The notes: a model not told the origin generated them from the letters alone. A stretch of 64,000 nt of DNA from Asterella californica (GCA_036924285.1 JAYKYS010000018.1:682001-746000), one strand, 5' to 3'. Counted from the stretch's first letter, positions 20,354 through 33,634 are shown. Program-made: numbers and translations.

Positions 20354-22110
20354 ATGGATCATAAGAGCGAAAGCGCTGTTGCTGCTACCTCTACGGCTGC
20401 TACATCTATGCCTACTGTAGCACCTTCTGTAGCACCTGCGACTACAACGATAGTAACATCTGATCTCGATACGAGTGAGATTTTGAAGACGTTTGAGGCC
20501 TTGGTCCAACAACATCCGGTCATTGGAGGGAGTGAGTTAAAATCTACAAAGGCTTTGCAAGCAATTGTGAATAGATGTGGAAGATTTGAAGGTAGAGATA
20601 TTTCTAGGTATCTACGTGATACAAAGGAGAGATGGAGCTTGTGAGGATGACTGATGCGAAGATGATCGACAGTTTGGAGTTAGCTATGATTCTTGAGTTG
20701 CGGGATCAAGTTAGAGATGTGCAGAGAAGAAATCTTGGTGTTTGACTGAGTTTTGAGTGAGCTCTCCAAGAGGAGTTTCTTGAAGAGTATTCTGAGAGGG
20801 TTACTAAGAGAACATTTCTAGACTAGGTTGAGCAACAACCTGGTCGTATAATGAGATTGAAAGAGTTGTTGAAAGAATTTGATCGAAGATATCGATAACT
20901 TCTAACGCTTGAGCGTATAACCTTAGATGCTCAAGGACATAGCTTTTTCTACAAGCTATCAAAGATGTCACTACAGATCGGTTGTGCTACATGTTAGTAG
21001 ATCGATCGGCTAAAGGAGGTGTTACTACTTATTCGAGAAGAGTTGAGGATGCCGTGGCTATTCTAACGAGGCAAAGACGAGGAAGAGTGGTTGTAGGGGG
21101 CCGTCCGCTTGCTGAAGTGGTCTCTCAACCTCATATTGCTCTTCAAGTACAACAACCTCTAGCTCTTGCTCCCAGATCTGTTGTCTCGACAGCAATCCCT
21201 TTGATGTTAGTTGTGCTAGTTTTTGCAAAAAAGACACATATGTAAAGACCTACGGAGGACCAAGGTTAACAGAATCAAATCGAAGACTTGATCCGGCAGA
21301 TGTGAGAGTTGAAGCTAGCTTACAGAGAGAGCAACCGTCAGTGCTTGCTACTACACGTCTAAGAGGTACTCATGTTCGTAGATTTATCTGGTGGAACAAT
21401 CTAGATCATCTTCGAGGACACTATCAAGAGCTTATGGCTGCTTTGCGAGATGATATCTTGCGCTACCAGAACGGTAGGTTACACCTTTCTTCTACAAGAG
21501 AGCCGTTGAGCACGCAATTTGGACGAGGAGGCATCAGGAGTCTGTCTTAGAATTGAGTTTTCTTTTCGGGAGGTTCTTGGTATTGCAAAGATGGAGTTTC
21601 ACGAACCGATCATCGATATCATCAAACGCAAGAGACATGTGATGTCCGAGCAAGTAGAGAGTCAGAGATAATTGTGATTGGAGCTTCTATGAATGATGCA
21701 AAATTTGAGAAGGTGCATTTTCAAGAGGTTGATGATAAGAGTTATCAGCAAAAAGCGTTAGTTGCTAGTACCAACACTGTTGAGTTTGCTGATGAAGATT
21801 TGGCTAGGAGAGTCCAGCTACTGATAGTGACTTCAGAAAGAAGCAATGGGCTCGTGCTACAATAGCTACACGAGTACGCTATGGAAGTTTGTCTGAACTT
21901 GTTGCTGCTTTAGTTGATCACGGATTTGTGATCAACATCATGTCACGAGAGGTGTATGAAAGAGGACAGTGGCAGATCGAACTGAACCATAGTTGGGTGT
22001 TACGTGCTATCAGAAGGGTGAGTTAAATGATGAATTGTCCTAATGTGAGAGTGAAGATAAGTGATGTGGAGATAGATAAGGAGTTCTTTATGCAATCTTC
22101 TGCTTCGTAT
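20354..22110 (+). pseudogene. gag: Gag-protease relic of element C
   Basis: ATG 20354 begins a frame homologous to B Gag (Ala/Thr-rich start, then LKSTKALQAIVNRCGRFEGR). A one-base change near 20620 and stops where B has Trp (TAG at 20824-20826) break it. The zinc knuckle region (near 21375) has lost Cys residues (RFIWWNNLDHLRGHYQ). About 400 bp between the knuckle and the conserved helix block are deleted near 21545. The protease site reads DHGF near 21917. The match ends at 22110, in the segment before ILGQ. The product is certainly not functional. Confidence 0.82.
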
Positions 22111-22119
22111 CAGTTCAGA

Positions 22120-22711
22120 AGAAAGAGGAGCACAAAGAACTATGTTCAAAAGAGATAGACTAGATAGGTAGACTCTGAAAAACACCAGACTGTAATTTTG
22201 ACCAAGATTCGTCATAATTCAAAATGACTCTACTGCGTAGATAGCACGTTGTCTGGTTGTGGATCGGCCTAATTGTGAAACATGGAGAGCATAGATACAG
22301 ATTTCTGTAAACTTACCCTAAAAGTGATTCTGACTTCACCGTTGTGTAGAGCTCGTTGAGTAGATCAAAATTGCTCTTTGGATCATCGCGAATGGAGCTA
22401 CAAGGAAAATATTACGAGGTTCAGAAGATTTAAAGTTTCAGCCGTCACAGATGCTGATGTGGCATATGCTGGCATGGCAGAAAACAGATTAATGTGATCA
22501 TCAGAGGCTTATCGGACATTGACATGTGGTAATCCGTGCAAAGGTGGAAGATTGTGATGAGATGACATGTGATCATGATGTGACACTTAGTGATTGAGAC
22601 AAAATGATGATGTGACGAGTGCCAACAAGGCGGATTGCTGATATGTCGCTATTGAGAGGAGATGACATGCTGATATGGACTTAAGGCTGAGCTGACGATA
22701 CGAGAGTCGGT
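22120..22711. other. Non-coding stretch with recurring TGACATGTG-type words
   Basis: No gene is seen. Words such as GATGTGGC, GACATGTGG, GATGTGAC and GATATG recur from 22450 to 22690. A similar pattern recurs at 55030-55140. This is probably old LTR or promoter-like repeat sequence. Confidence 0.4.
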
Positions 22712-23062
22712 ACTGTAGCGACCTATGTTACACAAAGTGTTCAGTTATAACTAAGTGTGGAGAATGTTTATTTGCTGCCCAAGTACTTTAAGGAGGTATC
22801 AAGTTAGTCATGACTAGCTAAAGTTAGTTATGATTAAACTTAGTTGTACTTTTGGACAGAATTCAGATATTTCTTAAAGAGTGAGCACTACTATCTTGTC
22901 ATCTTGTCTAAAAAGTAGAAAGGAGGTGGAAATATTCATTATTTCTTTTTTGACTTGATATTAGTGATGAGACTAAAGTTATTGAATTTGTGGGGATTAA
23001 AAACAAGAAGAGATTTCACATATCTCTTTTTTAGTGGGTCCTAGTGTAGAGGGGGGTGGAAA

Positions 23063-23101
23063 TTCGAGAACCCTTTGGAATATTCAAGAATCCTTCTAGA
23101 A
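23063..23101 (+). promoter_or_regulatory. Heat-shock element cluster
   Basis: The sequence reads TTC-ga-GAA, then a gap, then GAA-ta-TTC-aa-GAA-tcc-TTC-ta-GAA. The core GAA (23078-23080), TTC (23083-23085), GAA (23088-23090) has exact 2-nt spacing, and TTC (23094-23096) and GAA (23099-23101) follow. This matches the binding-site rule for heat-shock transcription factors. An A/T-rich TATA-like stretch lies near 23230. Heat induction of the host LTR is an inference. Confidence 0.55.
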
Positions 23102-23850
23102 GTTGTTGACTTTGAAGGAATAAGCCCATGTGAAAAGATAAGAAGCTCATGTGATTAATGCTTTTATCTTAAGTAATTTTAGTAAAACTCGATAAAAATA
23201 GTTACGACTGAGTTACTGGCGAGTATCAAAATAAAAACCTAGAATGTATAATTAGAAGAGTAGAGAAGAGCTCCTCATCCTTGTTTTCTCATCATCGTAA
23301 TGACAACTTGAGCAATATAGAGAGAATCTGATATTTTAGCATGTGAGAACTTGAGAGACGTCGTTAAAATGGAGAATTTTAGTTGATGAGTTTAGGGGTG
23401 TATGAATGATTGAACTTAGCATTTTTCTCTTCAACTTCATGGTGTGGTTCCATCAAAGCCATCAAAGGTGACCCCTGAGTGAGAGATAAGCCTGACATGT
23501 TGCAAATTCATTGATGACTATCGTGGAGGTTGAGAGATTGAGGGGTAGTTGATCGATAAGACCGTGGAAGGTTTACAGTACGTGGCTGATTGATACGTGC
23601 CACCTAGTGACGTGTATGTCCACCACTTGATGACTCTAGACAGTGACATGTGGTCAGGGGGCGAGCAGAAGAGGACAACTTTCCAGAAAATATGAAAGCG
23701 GAGTTTTCAGAAAATCAGAGGGAGGTTTTAGGCCTTTACACTGTGAGGTTGCCAGTTTGTTTGCTAGAATTTTCAGAGCGACTTTTGGATTTTAGTAGGT
23801 TGGATGGGTTTGGATCATTTTTGTCTCCACGAGCATAAGTTGACGGAGAA

Positions 23851-24522
23851 CTACTTACGCTCGTAAGTAGATCCTTGCAAGGGTGCGGATGCCGGTCGAG
23901 TTCAAAAGTTGAAGGCGAAGGTTGACAGTGAACTACTTACACTCGTAAGTGAATCCCCGCAAAGTTAATGTAAGAGAAGTATTAAGATGATTTTCGGAGG
24001 CGGTAACGAAGGCTGCGGATGTCCGTTTTTTACAATTTCTATTTCGTTGGAAAGCTGTTGATGAGGACTTCAACCCTATGTATTCACATTTTTGGATGAT
24101 CCGGGGAAACGTTGGCGGGGAACTACTTACGCCTGTAAGATGATTATCGTATCATTTTTGTCTTTGAGAGTGTTTTGACTTTGGGAGGTTGTATCTCGAC
24201 ACTGGAGTGTCGGTTTGCCATGATTTTTGTGGCGTTGGAAACTCTTGAGAAGAGTTTCAATCTTTTGTTTTTGGACTTTTAGATCATCCAGAAAAATAGT
24301 TATGAGGAACTACTTACGCACGTAAGTAGATTATTGTACCTCTTTTTTGTGTTTGGGTTGCGATAACTTTGGAGGGTTGTATTGAAGAGTTCGAGTGTCC
24401 ATTATAAAAGGTTCTGGTGGCGTCGGAAAGCTAGCATCAAGAGCTATCTTGCTGGATTGTCTGAACAGAAATTTGGAGAGTTTGAGAAATAGCTGCAGTG
24501 AACTACTTACTACCGTAAGTAG
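23851..24522. repeat. Degenerate tandem repeat of about 190 bp carrying a palindrome
   Basis: Five copies of a palindrome of the form CTACTTACG-NN-CGTAAGTAG lie at 23851-23870, 23933-23952, 24123-24142, 24310-24329 and 24503-24522. All but the first interval after 23933 are 187-193 bp apart. Between them further words recur (GTTGGAAAGCT, CGTCGGAAAGCT, TTTTTGTNTTTG), so the whole unit is repeated. Copies 1, 4 and 5 keep both arms nearly perfectly. Confidence 0.7.
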
Positions 24523-24860
24523 ATTTCTCCAAGGGTTGGTCCCGAGGAGGACAAATCAGATTTGAGAAGACACAACTTTGGCTAAGGAACTTGGTTTGAA
24601 GACATCTGGGTATCCTTTTGAAGGATTTTTCAAAGGCTTTCCAACCAGTTGGGAGGGACTAGATTTAGAAATTTTGAGTTGATGCCGCAATCCAAAAAAG
24701 TTGTTTGTAAATTTGATGTATATCGAGACGAGAAAAGACAAGTATTAATAAATCAATTCTTGTGTGAGGTTACATTCTGCTTTTTTCTCTCCAGTTGAAC
24801 TTTTCTCCACAGCCAGATACCCCGTGTAGCCTGGACACACTTCATGCAACATATGACGCG

Positions 24861-27780
24861 ATAACGGGTGACATATGTGTTGGCTAAGATGACGGATGAT
24901 GTCCATGTCGTTCTGTTTTGCTCAATGACATATATTAACTGAATATATATGTAGAGCATTGTGACATGTTAATATGTGAATGGAGTTTTTAGTTACCCTT
25001 CACAATATAGATCAACTTGATTCTGTGTAGATAATTATAGTTAACTATCAAAAATGACATAACCACCAACATGTGATTTTCTCCTAACGTACCGCTCCCC
25101 TACACGGTCCCACCCTCTTGCCCTATCGCCGGTGAGTTTTTCTTCATCCTGTCCTCCACCCTGTCCTCTTCCCTACATTCGCATAATTCAGTCCACTTTG
25201 CATGCATACTCATTCTTCCATTTTTTGATAAGAGGGGTCGAATATTCAAAAGTTTAATTTATTATTAAAAATATTAATTAATAAATTAAAACGATAAAAT
25301 GTTATGTGTTAGTGATTAGCCTGTAAGTTATGTAATCTCAACCACATATTTGTAAACATTTCTCCTATGAATTATCTCTCGATTTTCTTGCATCTCTAAG
25401 TCTGATTACGATTAATATTTAAACTTTAAGAGAATTTTTATTTTTTATCAATTTAAACAGAATTTTTTTTATATATATTTTTCTCCCATAACAGCGAACA
25501 GAACATGCATATTATTCATCACATGTACATTTAGAAGGTAGGAAGACTTTTTGGTTAATTTACTCCCTAACCCTTCTGGCAGAGATAGCGAGAGCAAGAA
25601 TTGAATTGACTAAGAGTCACCCGGCCGGAATATACACGAGTAACGGAGGTGAACACAAGAACTCAGCCAATGTAACCTAGTAGTACGTCATACTTGCAAC
25701 GTGGTAGAAAGACATCTGGCCGGCGTTCATGAGGACGAACGAACGTAAAGACTATGTCATTATTGTTATTTGAACACAGAGTGTTCTTGGCCGGGTCGCC
25801 GCTGGTACGCGCACTTACGGAGTAGCCAAAGGACTCTGGACAGCCGTCTATCGGTCGGGTCCGTTACAAGTCATCCATGTCCAGTCAAACCAGCGCCTCA
25901 AACTGCGCCATTCCGTCTCCTGGCCAAGAGACAGATCTGTGTACGATTGACTAGACGATTGACCTAAGTACAGTCTCAAGGCCAGACTGGACCCCGCTGT
26001 ATATATAGTTCGGCCGGTCAACTGCATCCACGGCAGCGCCCAGGAGTAACATTTGAGGATAGCTCTGATATTACTTTAAAAGTGTATCTAGAATGATAAC
26101 GGATGATTGTAACTAATTTGACACGGTAATCAATGGTGAAATGAGTGATCATTCATTTTCACGACAGATGGCAGACGTGGCAGCAACAGCAAAGATGATC
26201 AAGTATAAAGATATGCAAGTGATACATCGCTTCATCTTCTAACCTTGGAGATATACGGATCGACAATTTTAGAATTCGACGTTTTTCTTCGAGATTGTGC
26301 TAGAACTTACCATGAGCGACGTCGAAGGTACCATTTTCTCTATCTTTTTGCATTACGTTCTTTAAACAACGAGTTTTCATTGCTCTACAAAGAACTTTAG
26401 CAGGTGCGGTCCACAAGAGAGCAATTGCAATAAGCGATGCTACTTCATGTGCACTTGTTGTATGCAGGAGTTTTGACTTACCCGTGTGTGATATTTTAGT
26501 GACGATTGACAACTTGAGAGCTACTAATAGCAGGACTTAGCCCCGATGTTCTTTCCTCCCTTCGGGAAGATGGTTGCTTGGTCCTTCGGGTCCTTCTTTC
26601 CCTTGTACGGCTTGATGAGGTCTTTTCATCCGTTGGCTATTCCTTGCGTCTCGTGTTCTATCCAGAATGATCTCATAGCAACTTACCGTCAAAACTTGAA
26701 CGATTGATAGATCATGCGAAAAGAGTTTCGGTATACTAAAGAAAGAAATCAAAAATTTACTTGAGCATACCTCTAACATATTTTTCTTGGTTTGGGGAGG
26801 ATATTATTCACCTCCTGTACACTTAGAAGTGTGCACGATGTGTAAATTAAATTTATGTTCTAATCCTTTTGGCGAGAAGGGTTAGAAAAAATTAATATCA
26901 TCACAGAATGAATCATTTTAAGAATTACTATCTTAGATTTATACCTCAGTAATGTATCAGCTCAATCTTCACTTATGGTTTATATTTGGATCACTCTGTA
27001 CTCTCAGATTGATTAACATATATTATTTATAAGTTAATTTGATTATTTATAATATATATTATAAAATTTATATATTTTCTGATAAGAGAAAATGAAATTC
27101 ACTATACAAGGTGTGTTTCACATGTACAAGATGAATGAAAGTGAAATGAAAGTGAATTTACTCGAAGCCCTCGAATGACAGTGAAATGAAAGTGGATGTA
27201 AGTGAAATGAAATTCACTGTACAAGATCAAGTCAATAGTTTGTGAAAATAGTATTCTTTTGATGTGATAAGATCAATCTTCAAACAGTTATCAAAAATAT
27301 CTAACAGATCTGTATATAGAAAATACATTCATGGAGAATAAGAAGTACTTTTCTGGTATCATAAAGAGAAGAAGAGTTCTCAGAGTTGTAGATCCAAGAA
27401 AAGAAAAAAAGAATTTCATATATACCAGGATAACCGCAAAGTATTAATTTAGACATCAGTAGCAAGAACACAGTCAAGAATCGATCACGATCTACTTAGT
27501 CTAAGGACCTTCATCCAACGACGTAATAAAAGAACAGTTTGATTGCTTTCTCCTCCACGGTCAGTTGTGTCTACGCATTTGGGATGCCTATATGTTCTGA
27601 AGAGCTAGATACATATTCACCTCCTCTGTTTCACCCCAACTCTCTGACTGACTTATGCTTGTATTTTCCTCATGGCCTTGGTTTCGACCATTCTAAGAAT
27701 TCTTTTTTTTTTTCGGTTCATTTTAGACTATGCTTATTTTCGATTTTTCTCTTCAAACCTGCTTCCCCGTAAATTACTGA
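24861..27780. other. Stretch without a recognisable gene
   Basis: No domain is recognised. The part 25560-26050 is less AT-rich and holds a 65-codon frame (25770-25967) of unknown nature, followed by a TATA-like TATATATAG at 26000-26008. Whether this promotes a short transcript is unknown. A low-complexity block AGTGAAATGAAAGTGAA recurs at 27130-27230. The part 26870-27080 is very AT-rich. Confidence 0.35.
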
Positions 27781-27827
27781 AGTTCTTCACGCACGGATTT
27801 AACGGCCCTCCAACGTAGGGGTGCTTG

Positions 27828-27880
27828 GGCTCGAACTCTGGACCTGTAACTTGTCAAAGAGCACATTTCTCATTGCGCTA
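27828..27880 (-). other. tRNA-derived SINE-like A and B boxes
   Basis: On the minus strand TAGCGCAATGAG (27880-27869) fits the A-box rule and GAGTTCGAGCC (27838-27828) fits the B-box, about 42 nt from A-box start to B-box start. It resembles the head of a tRNA-derived SINE rather than a tRNA, since acceptor and anticodon stems do not fold. The SINE ends are not defined. Confidence 0.4.
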
Positions 27881-27899
27881 ACTCACTTATTTATAAAAA

Positions 27900-28920
27900 T
27901 AGTGATTTTCTAAAGTCATAAAGCTACGCGTGCGAGGTCAGTCACCCTGGTCATGCACGTGGTCGTGAACCGTCCGCAAAAAAAGGCATTTGAAAGATCC
28001 CGTTAATCTCGGCGCGAGAACAGGGCATTTAAGTTTTCATACTAAACCCGACCGTTAATCAATCGGCGTTCCGGATTTCTTCTCCGAACCCCCCGACGCG
28101 CCGTTTTCTGCCAAAAGTCCGATGGGGATGCTTATATGCTCTTGACAATCAAGTAATGTGATATTTCCAAAATAGGTAGTCTGTCTATTTTGGTACCTAA
28201 GAGTATAACTTTGATATATTCTGCTTCATAGCTATAGTGTATTCTCGGTTAAGGAGAATTCATAAAATGGTTAATTTGGACGTGTCAAAAGGAGACCCGT
28301 TGTGGTTTGAAAACAGTATTAAGGATTAAAAGTCTTAAAAATACTATATGTTTTGATTAAAAACGTTTAAATTTCAACACAAAAGATTTCTTACGTGCAT
28401 TGCGAGATCACAAACATTCCCGAGCAGAGACTAACAAGTTATCTCAATAAGTACCCCGCTCGCTTATCACTCCGTCGTTCTCCTTTCATCACGGTTCTAT
28501 TCGAGACCTTCACGAAAACTTGAACAAGAGAGCTTTGACATGCCTTATTAGCTTCAAACAAGAAAAATTAACAAGAATTGTAACGTAAACTGGAAGTGAT
28601 ATCTTGACACCGGTTGTGAACTTCAACAAACAACACCAAAAATGAGGACACTTGATGTCATTCGGATCTTCTGAGGTAAATCGTGCTTGACTTTCTTCCT
28701 TTGAATTCGATTATTCTCTTGAGAAAGTCAAGTTTTCCATGCTTGTTAATTCATTTGGAAAGATACATATTCACACTGGATGTTGTTTGAATCAAATAAT
28801 TCTAGATTTAACGTGCTTTGATGAGGATGGGAGGTCACAATCATAATACATGCTATGAAACTAAGGAAGAAGCAAGACATTTTTCTTGCACAACACATAA
28901 TGATAGTTGCAAATCACTGT
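27900..28920. other. Non-coding stretch left of element D
   Basis: No gene or repeat family is recognised. The D LTR begins at 28921, directly after AAATCACTGT. Confidence 0.4.
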
Positions 28921-31208
28921 TGTCGTGTTGTGAATGTGAACTTAGCTTAGAACTTGTATTGTGTTATTTTTTATGTTTCATGAACCTTGTTCGTGTAACT
29001 AAGGTGCCATGTCCATGGTTATCTGAGAAGTGAAATCGCACGATACTGAGACATGCCCATTCAGTTATCCATGGACATACGTGTGAGTGGCTCTTGTTGT
29101 CAAATTTGGGTATAAGATAGAGGGTCGAGGGTTCATGGGGCATTCTTCATTGAGTGATGTTTCGTGAGTTTTTCTTAGTGTTTTACATGAAGGATGAGGA
29201 GCTACAAGAGTTATATTTATGGAAGGAGGATTGATCTGAGTTTTGGATCTATCATTTTTGAACTCGTTTCATATCAAGCTTCACTACATCCATCTTGATC
29301 ACTTTCGGCAGTGGTTCGTTGCTTATTTTGATGAAGAGTTCATGAGAGGGTGATGGACTTGCCTACTCCGGTGATTTCCCAATCGTCACATGCGGAGAGA
29401 GTTGAGACCTGACTGTGTATATCTTACTTTGATGGGTGAATTGACCTAAACTTCTCGACCAACGTCCCTTCCAACGTCTGGGTTAATATCTGATGTCACT
29501 GCCGGCGAAGATCAACCATCGTGCATGGATCACGAAGAACTTTGGTGAGAAATATTGTAATCAAGTGATGACTTCCTCATTTCTTTTTGTCGTTGTCTTT
29601 CATCGTAGATCGATCCAAAGTCATTATCTTGACTTTGTATTGAATCTCGTGTATTTTCTTGTTATTGTTATCTCTATAGCATGGTGAGAGTGATTATCTT
29701 ATGTTAAGGTTGAGGTTCTAAATATTTTGGTTCAAACTTTGAAGGGGTGAAAATGTTGTAGGGTTACAACTCGTTCTATGGTGTCAATTAGGAGATAAAG
29801 TGATCTCCAATCTTCTTTCTCATTGGTCCATTTCTGACCAATCAAGTTCATCCAAATTCTAAGGATAATTTTGGGATTTCAGAGGCCTTCCATGGAGTCA
29901 TTTGTGGAGTGGGAGGTCTCATTGGAAAGCCCTTGAGATGAGTTACAATCTGAAGGGGAAGATTGATCGATTTGTATAGAGCGGAGAGAATAGACCGTTC
30001 AAAGTCACGGTCGATATCTCAAGTCACATTTTTGAGTGTCTCGAGAGTTTGAGAGATGATCTTTGATGTTGTAAAAGGGATCAGATAGTTGACGTTGTGC
30101 TGGTTGAACTGACGTTAAAGAGTCTTGTATTTGGCTTGGATTTGACTTTAAAATTATCCATTGAAGATGGCTGTAAGAGTTGAGAGGTAGAAGTAAAACC
30201 TTTTTGCATGATTTCAAGGATTGAAATGTTCCATGAGCATGGGATCGAATTGTTGAATGAAAATTTCTAGGATTGGAGTGTGCTCTATCAGCTTACTACA
30301 TGTGAAATTTGAGCTCATTTGGTTAAGAGAAGGTGTTCAGGTCATGGATTTTAGCCACCAGGGTCTGTAAAGCTCATAAGTTAGCACAGACAAAAGACTT
30401 GGTCCATTTCGAGCAATTGGTTGGGGTCTGAAGCTGAAATTTCAGAGAGTAGTAGTGAGAGGTCAGACGGAGATTTCCTATGAGTTTGAGCCCTGTTGGA
30501 AGTTAGAAAAGGGAGCAAGAGGTTGCCGAAGTTCAAGATACAGTGTGATGAATTCTGAAAAAAAGTGTGATTTCTCTTACTTGATTGGCTTGGAACAAAC
30601 GACTTTGGGTTTGGAGATAGAACTTCTTAGAAGTGTTGCAAGTGAGATGAAGGAGCTATGTTGTGAAATTGACACAGAAATCATACTCGGATAAGGGATC
30701 ACACTATGTCGAGGTTGCTAACTAGAAATCTCTAACAACGAGGTACAGTTGTCTTCGGGGTCAGACCTTGAGCTCATTGGTTGCTTGCTGCATGCATCCT
30801 TACCTTGTTGGAAAGCTTGCATAGTAGGCTATCCGTTGCTATAAGGCTAGTGCTCATATCAACGAAGCGGAGGAAGTCAAAAATTGAGTGTTTAGGTAGT
30901 TTGTTGGAGAAAAATACTGAAAAGTATATTGCTAGTGCATATTTGAAGGTGCTTTTGTGATCTAAGCATATGTTTATCATGTATGAATCCTTCTTGTACT
31001 TAAGACTAAGGTTGGATGCCCAACTGTGTTGTGTGGTGCACGTGTGTTACACTTGAAGTCAAGTTAAGTCAACAAAAACCAAGACAAAGCTTGATAGATT
31101 GAATATTGAGAGCATTAGTATTTCATCGAACAGGTCGAAGATCTTGTTGTATCTCTCTACAGCTTGATACCCCGTGTATTCCTAGAGCAAACTTCATGCT
31201 CTATTATA
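28921..31208 (+). repeat. 5' LTR of element D
   Basis: It starts TGTCGTGTTGTGAATG and matches 37097-39361 along its length, with many substitutions and small indels. Its end, CTCTATTATA, corresponds to CTCTATGACA in the 3' copy. At 2288 bp it is much longer than the A, B or C LTRs. Confidence 0.85.
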
Positions 31209-31210
31209 GT

Positions 31211-31226
31211 TGGTGAACTCGCCGTG
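31211..31226 (+). other. Primer-binding site of element D
   Basis: TGGTGAACTCGCCGTG differs from the A site at one base and lies 2 nt from the LTR end. Confidence 0.65.
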
Positions 31227-31266
31227 AAACATCTAGGGTTGAGAGGTACATTTTTGTTTTGCAACC

Positions 31267-33630
31267 ATGGACGTTGAAAGCTTGTCTCAATTCATAGATG
31301 AGGCTTCTACGTTTGGAGAAGCTTCAAATGTGACGAAGCTTTCATGGTCTGATATGCGATTGCTTGAGACATTCGCTTTGGTAATGCAACAACACTAAGC
31401 CGTTGAACAAAAAGAGACAATGGTTACCAAAACCTTACAATCTGTTGTGGGTTTGCTAGATCAGTTTGACGAAAATAACATATCCAAGTACTTGAAGTAC
31501 TATTCTCAAGAGATGGAGTTGAATAAGGTGTCGAAGAGAGATGAGAAGCACATTTGAGCTTTTTGTCGCATCAAAGTTATGAGAGCATGTGAAGAAGATC
31601 ATCCAATCTCATGGTGTTACATGGGAAGAATTTATTCTTCAACTAAAAGAAGAGTATTCTATAGAGGATGTAGATCGGGTGACTAAGAAGTCATTCATGG
31701 AATGGGTAAACAAATCCAATAAATGACTTGTTGCCATAGAGCTATTTAAGGAGTTTGAGAGACAATTCCTTCAGTTGTCTTGGGTGGAGAACCTCACATT
31801 GGAGAACGACAAGGTGAAGTTGTTTCTGCAAGCATCTAACAATGAGCTACGGAGGGAGTTGGAGCTGCTCTTGGAAGATAGGATGGAAGATAACGAACTC
31901 ACAAATGATTGGAGGAAGGTTTTTGAAGTAGCGTGTGTACTTGTCAAGCGAGAATATTAGAGAAAAAAGGTGGTGATAAGACAAGAAGTCATGCCATTGC
32001 CGATCGTACTATCCCGTAAGCAACCAATAGTGTCTAATGTACAAGCACATACTGTACAAGTGTCTTTTATTCTGTTTCCTACTATTCTTGTTCCTATAGT
32101 TGCTCCACAAAAAGATGCAATAGAGGACTTGGTAAAAGAGATGAGTGACTTGTAGATTAAGCTAGCAAGGCTAGAGGAGAAGAGAAGAGCAGTTGAAAGT
32201 AAACCCGCTCCAAAGCAAAGATATGTGCAGAGATGTATTTGGTGCGATAGCATTGAACATCATCGATAAGGGTGTGGAGATTTTGCTGACATCTTATGGC
32301 AAGGAGTGATTTATTGGAAAAAAAGAAGATTGTCTTGAAAGACACAAGTGGGGTCTTCAAAACTAACTCAGTAGAAGGAGGAAAGAGACAAGTTCTAGAA
32401 GATTATCTTTCACAGCATGCTGTAGCATCAATAGAGACTTCTACCTATGAGTTTGAGGTATTGAAAGATAGAGACTGGAGAAGACTTTTGAGAAGAAAGT
32501 AGAGGCAAGTGAAATCTGGAGTCATGTTGTGATCACAATGGAGAAAGATAAAACAACAACGGACGAGTTACTCAAGGTGACCACGACAATCAAGGGTGCC
32601 ATTAGATGGAGTGATTTAGTAAATATAATGTCTGTACATGCTTACTTGACCAAGAGCCAACATGAGAATCTCATGGAGGAGAAGCATAAGAGAGATGATG
32701 TTGATCCTAGTGAGGAGAGAATTACTCTTAAGAGACAGTTACGAAGAGAGAAACCTCGACAAAATACTACACCGGTGCGAGAAGAGACTATGGAAGAAGT
32801 CTCACCATCTACCACAAAGAGATCATAAAAGAGTAAGAAAGACAAGCCTTCTACGTAGAAGCTATAATCAGATATTGAGCAGCTACAAATTTGAAAGGAG
32901 TGTTAGAAGAGAGAGTACTCAATGCAAAGATTGAGTTTACCCTACGAGAGATCTTTTGAATTGCAAAGAAGGAGTTTCATGATGTCATCATTGATATCAT
33001 CAAGCGAAAGAGGCAATTGACAAGAGAGTCAAGTATGACTAATGCTGTAGACATGAGAATAACAGAGGAAGAGGAGCTAGAGTTAGTTAAAAGTTGCACC
33101 AACCGTAATTTCTATAGATGAAAATGAAGATTCTCAGTCACTACAGTAACGGACATTGAGCTAGAGCTACTACGGAAACCTTTGTGAAGATAGGAGATCT
33201 GGCAAATCCGATGGTTGTCCTCATTGATCATGGATCTGAGATTAACATTGTGTCTAAGGATGTCTACAAGCGAGGGAGTGTGATCCATTGACATAGAGCA
33301 TAGTTGGATGATCCAGGCAACAAATAACACACGGAGAGAACTCTATGGTGCTTGTGTGGATGTAAGGGTGAAAACTGGAAATGTAGTTCTAGAACAAACT
33401 TCTTTGTTCAAGACACTACTTCGTATTCGATGATTCTTGGACAACCATACATATGGTTGTAAGGATGGAGACCAAAGTATTGGATGATGGATCCACTTAT
33501 GCCTAGATTAGAAGTCGAGATGATAAGAGAGCAATACAATTTTCGACTGTATCTCATAACCATGAGCGTAATCGAGAGTACTTGCGAAGTGGTTCTCTAT
33601 CTAGAATTACTGAAGAGTTAGGATTTTTGC
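31267..33630 (+). pseudogene. gag: Gag-protease relic of element D
   Basis: From ATG 31267 the translation follows Gag of element A (LQSVVGLLDQFDENNISKYL) with interspersed stops and shifts. The CCHC knuckle CIWCDSIEHHR is encoded from about 32235, with a stop inside it. A conserved helix block near 32950-33020 and the protease tetrad DHGS at 33226-33237 are still readable. At the gag-pol junction the slippery heptamer of A and B has become A GGA TTT near 33620, so the frameshift signal is lost. Confidence 0.85.
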
Positions 33631-33634
33631 ATAG

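Larger units (their letters stand above)
19105..22110 (+). mobile_element. Truncated gypsy relic C (B lineage)
   Basis: A 5' LTR (19105-20279), a B-type primer-binding site (20287) and a decayed gag-protease (20354-22110) are present. The match to B stops inside the protease near 22110. Pol and a 3' LTR are absent. Many in-frame stops are present. Confidence 0.8.
22712..24860 (+). repeat. LTR-like relic related to the D LTR (boundaries uncertain)
   Basis: At 24816-24850 the text GATACCCCGTGTA...ACTTCATGC matches the last part of the D 5' LTR (31167-31199). That suggests an LTR ending near 24855. A start at 22712 (TGTAGCGACC) is only a guess from length and a TG start. No coding domain follows on either side, so it may be a solo LTR. 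It contains the heat-shock element and the palindromic tandem repeat listed separately. Confidence 0.35.

Noticed and set aside
27539..27772. 77-codon frame with hydrophobic end
   Set aside because: Low-complexity Phe-rich translation of a T-rich run; no family recognised.
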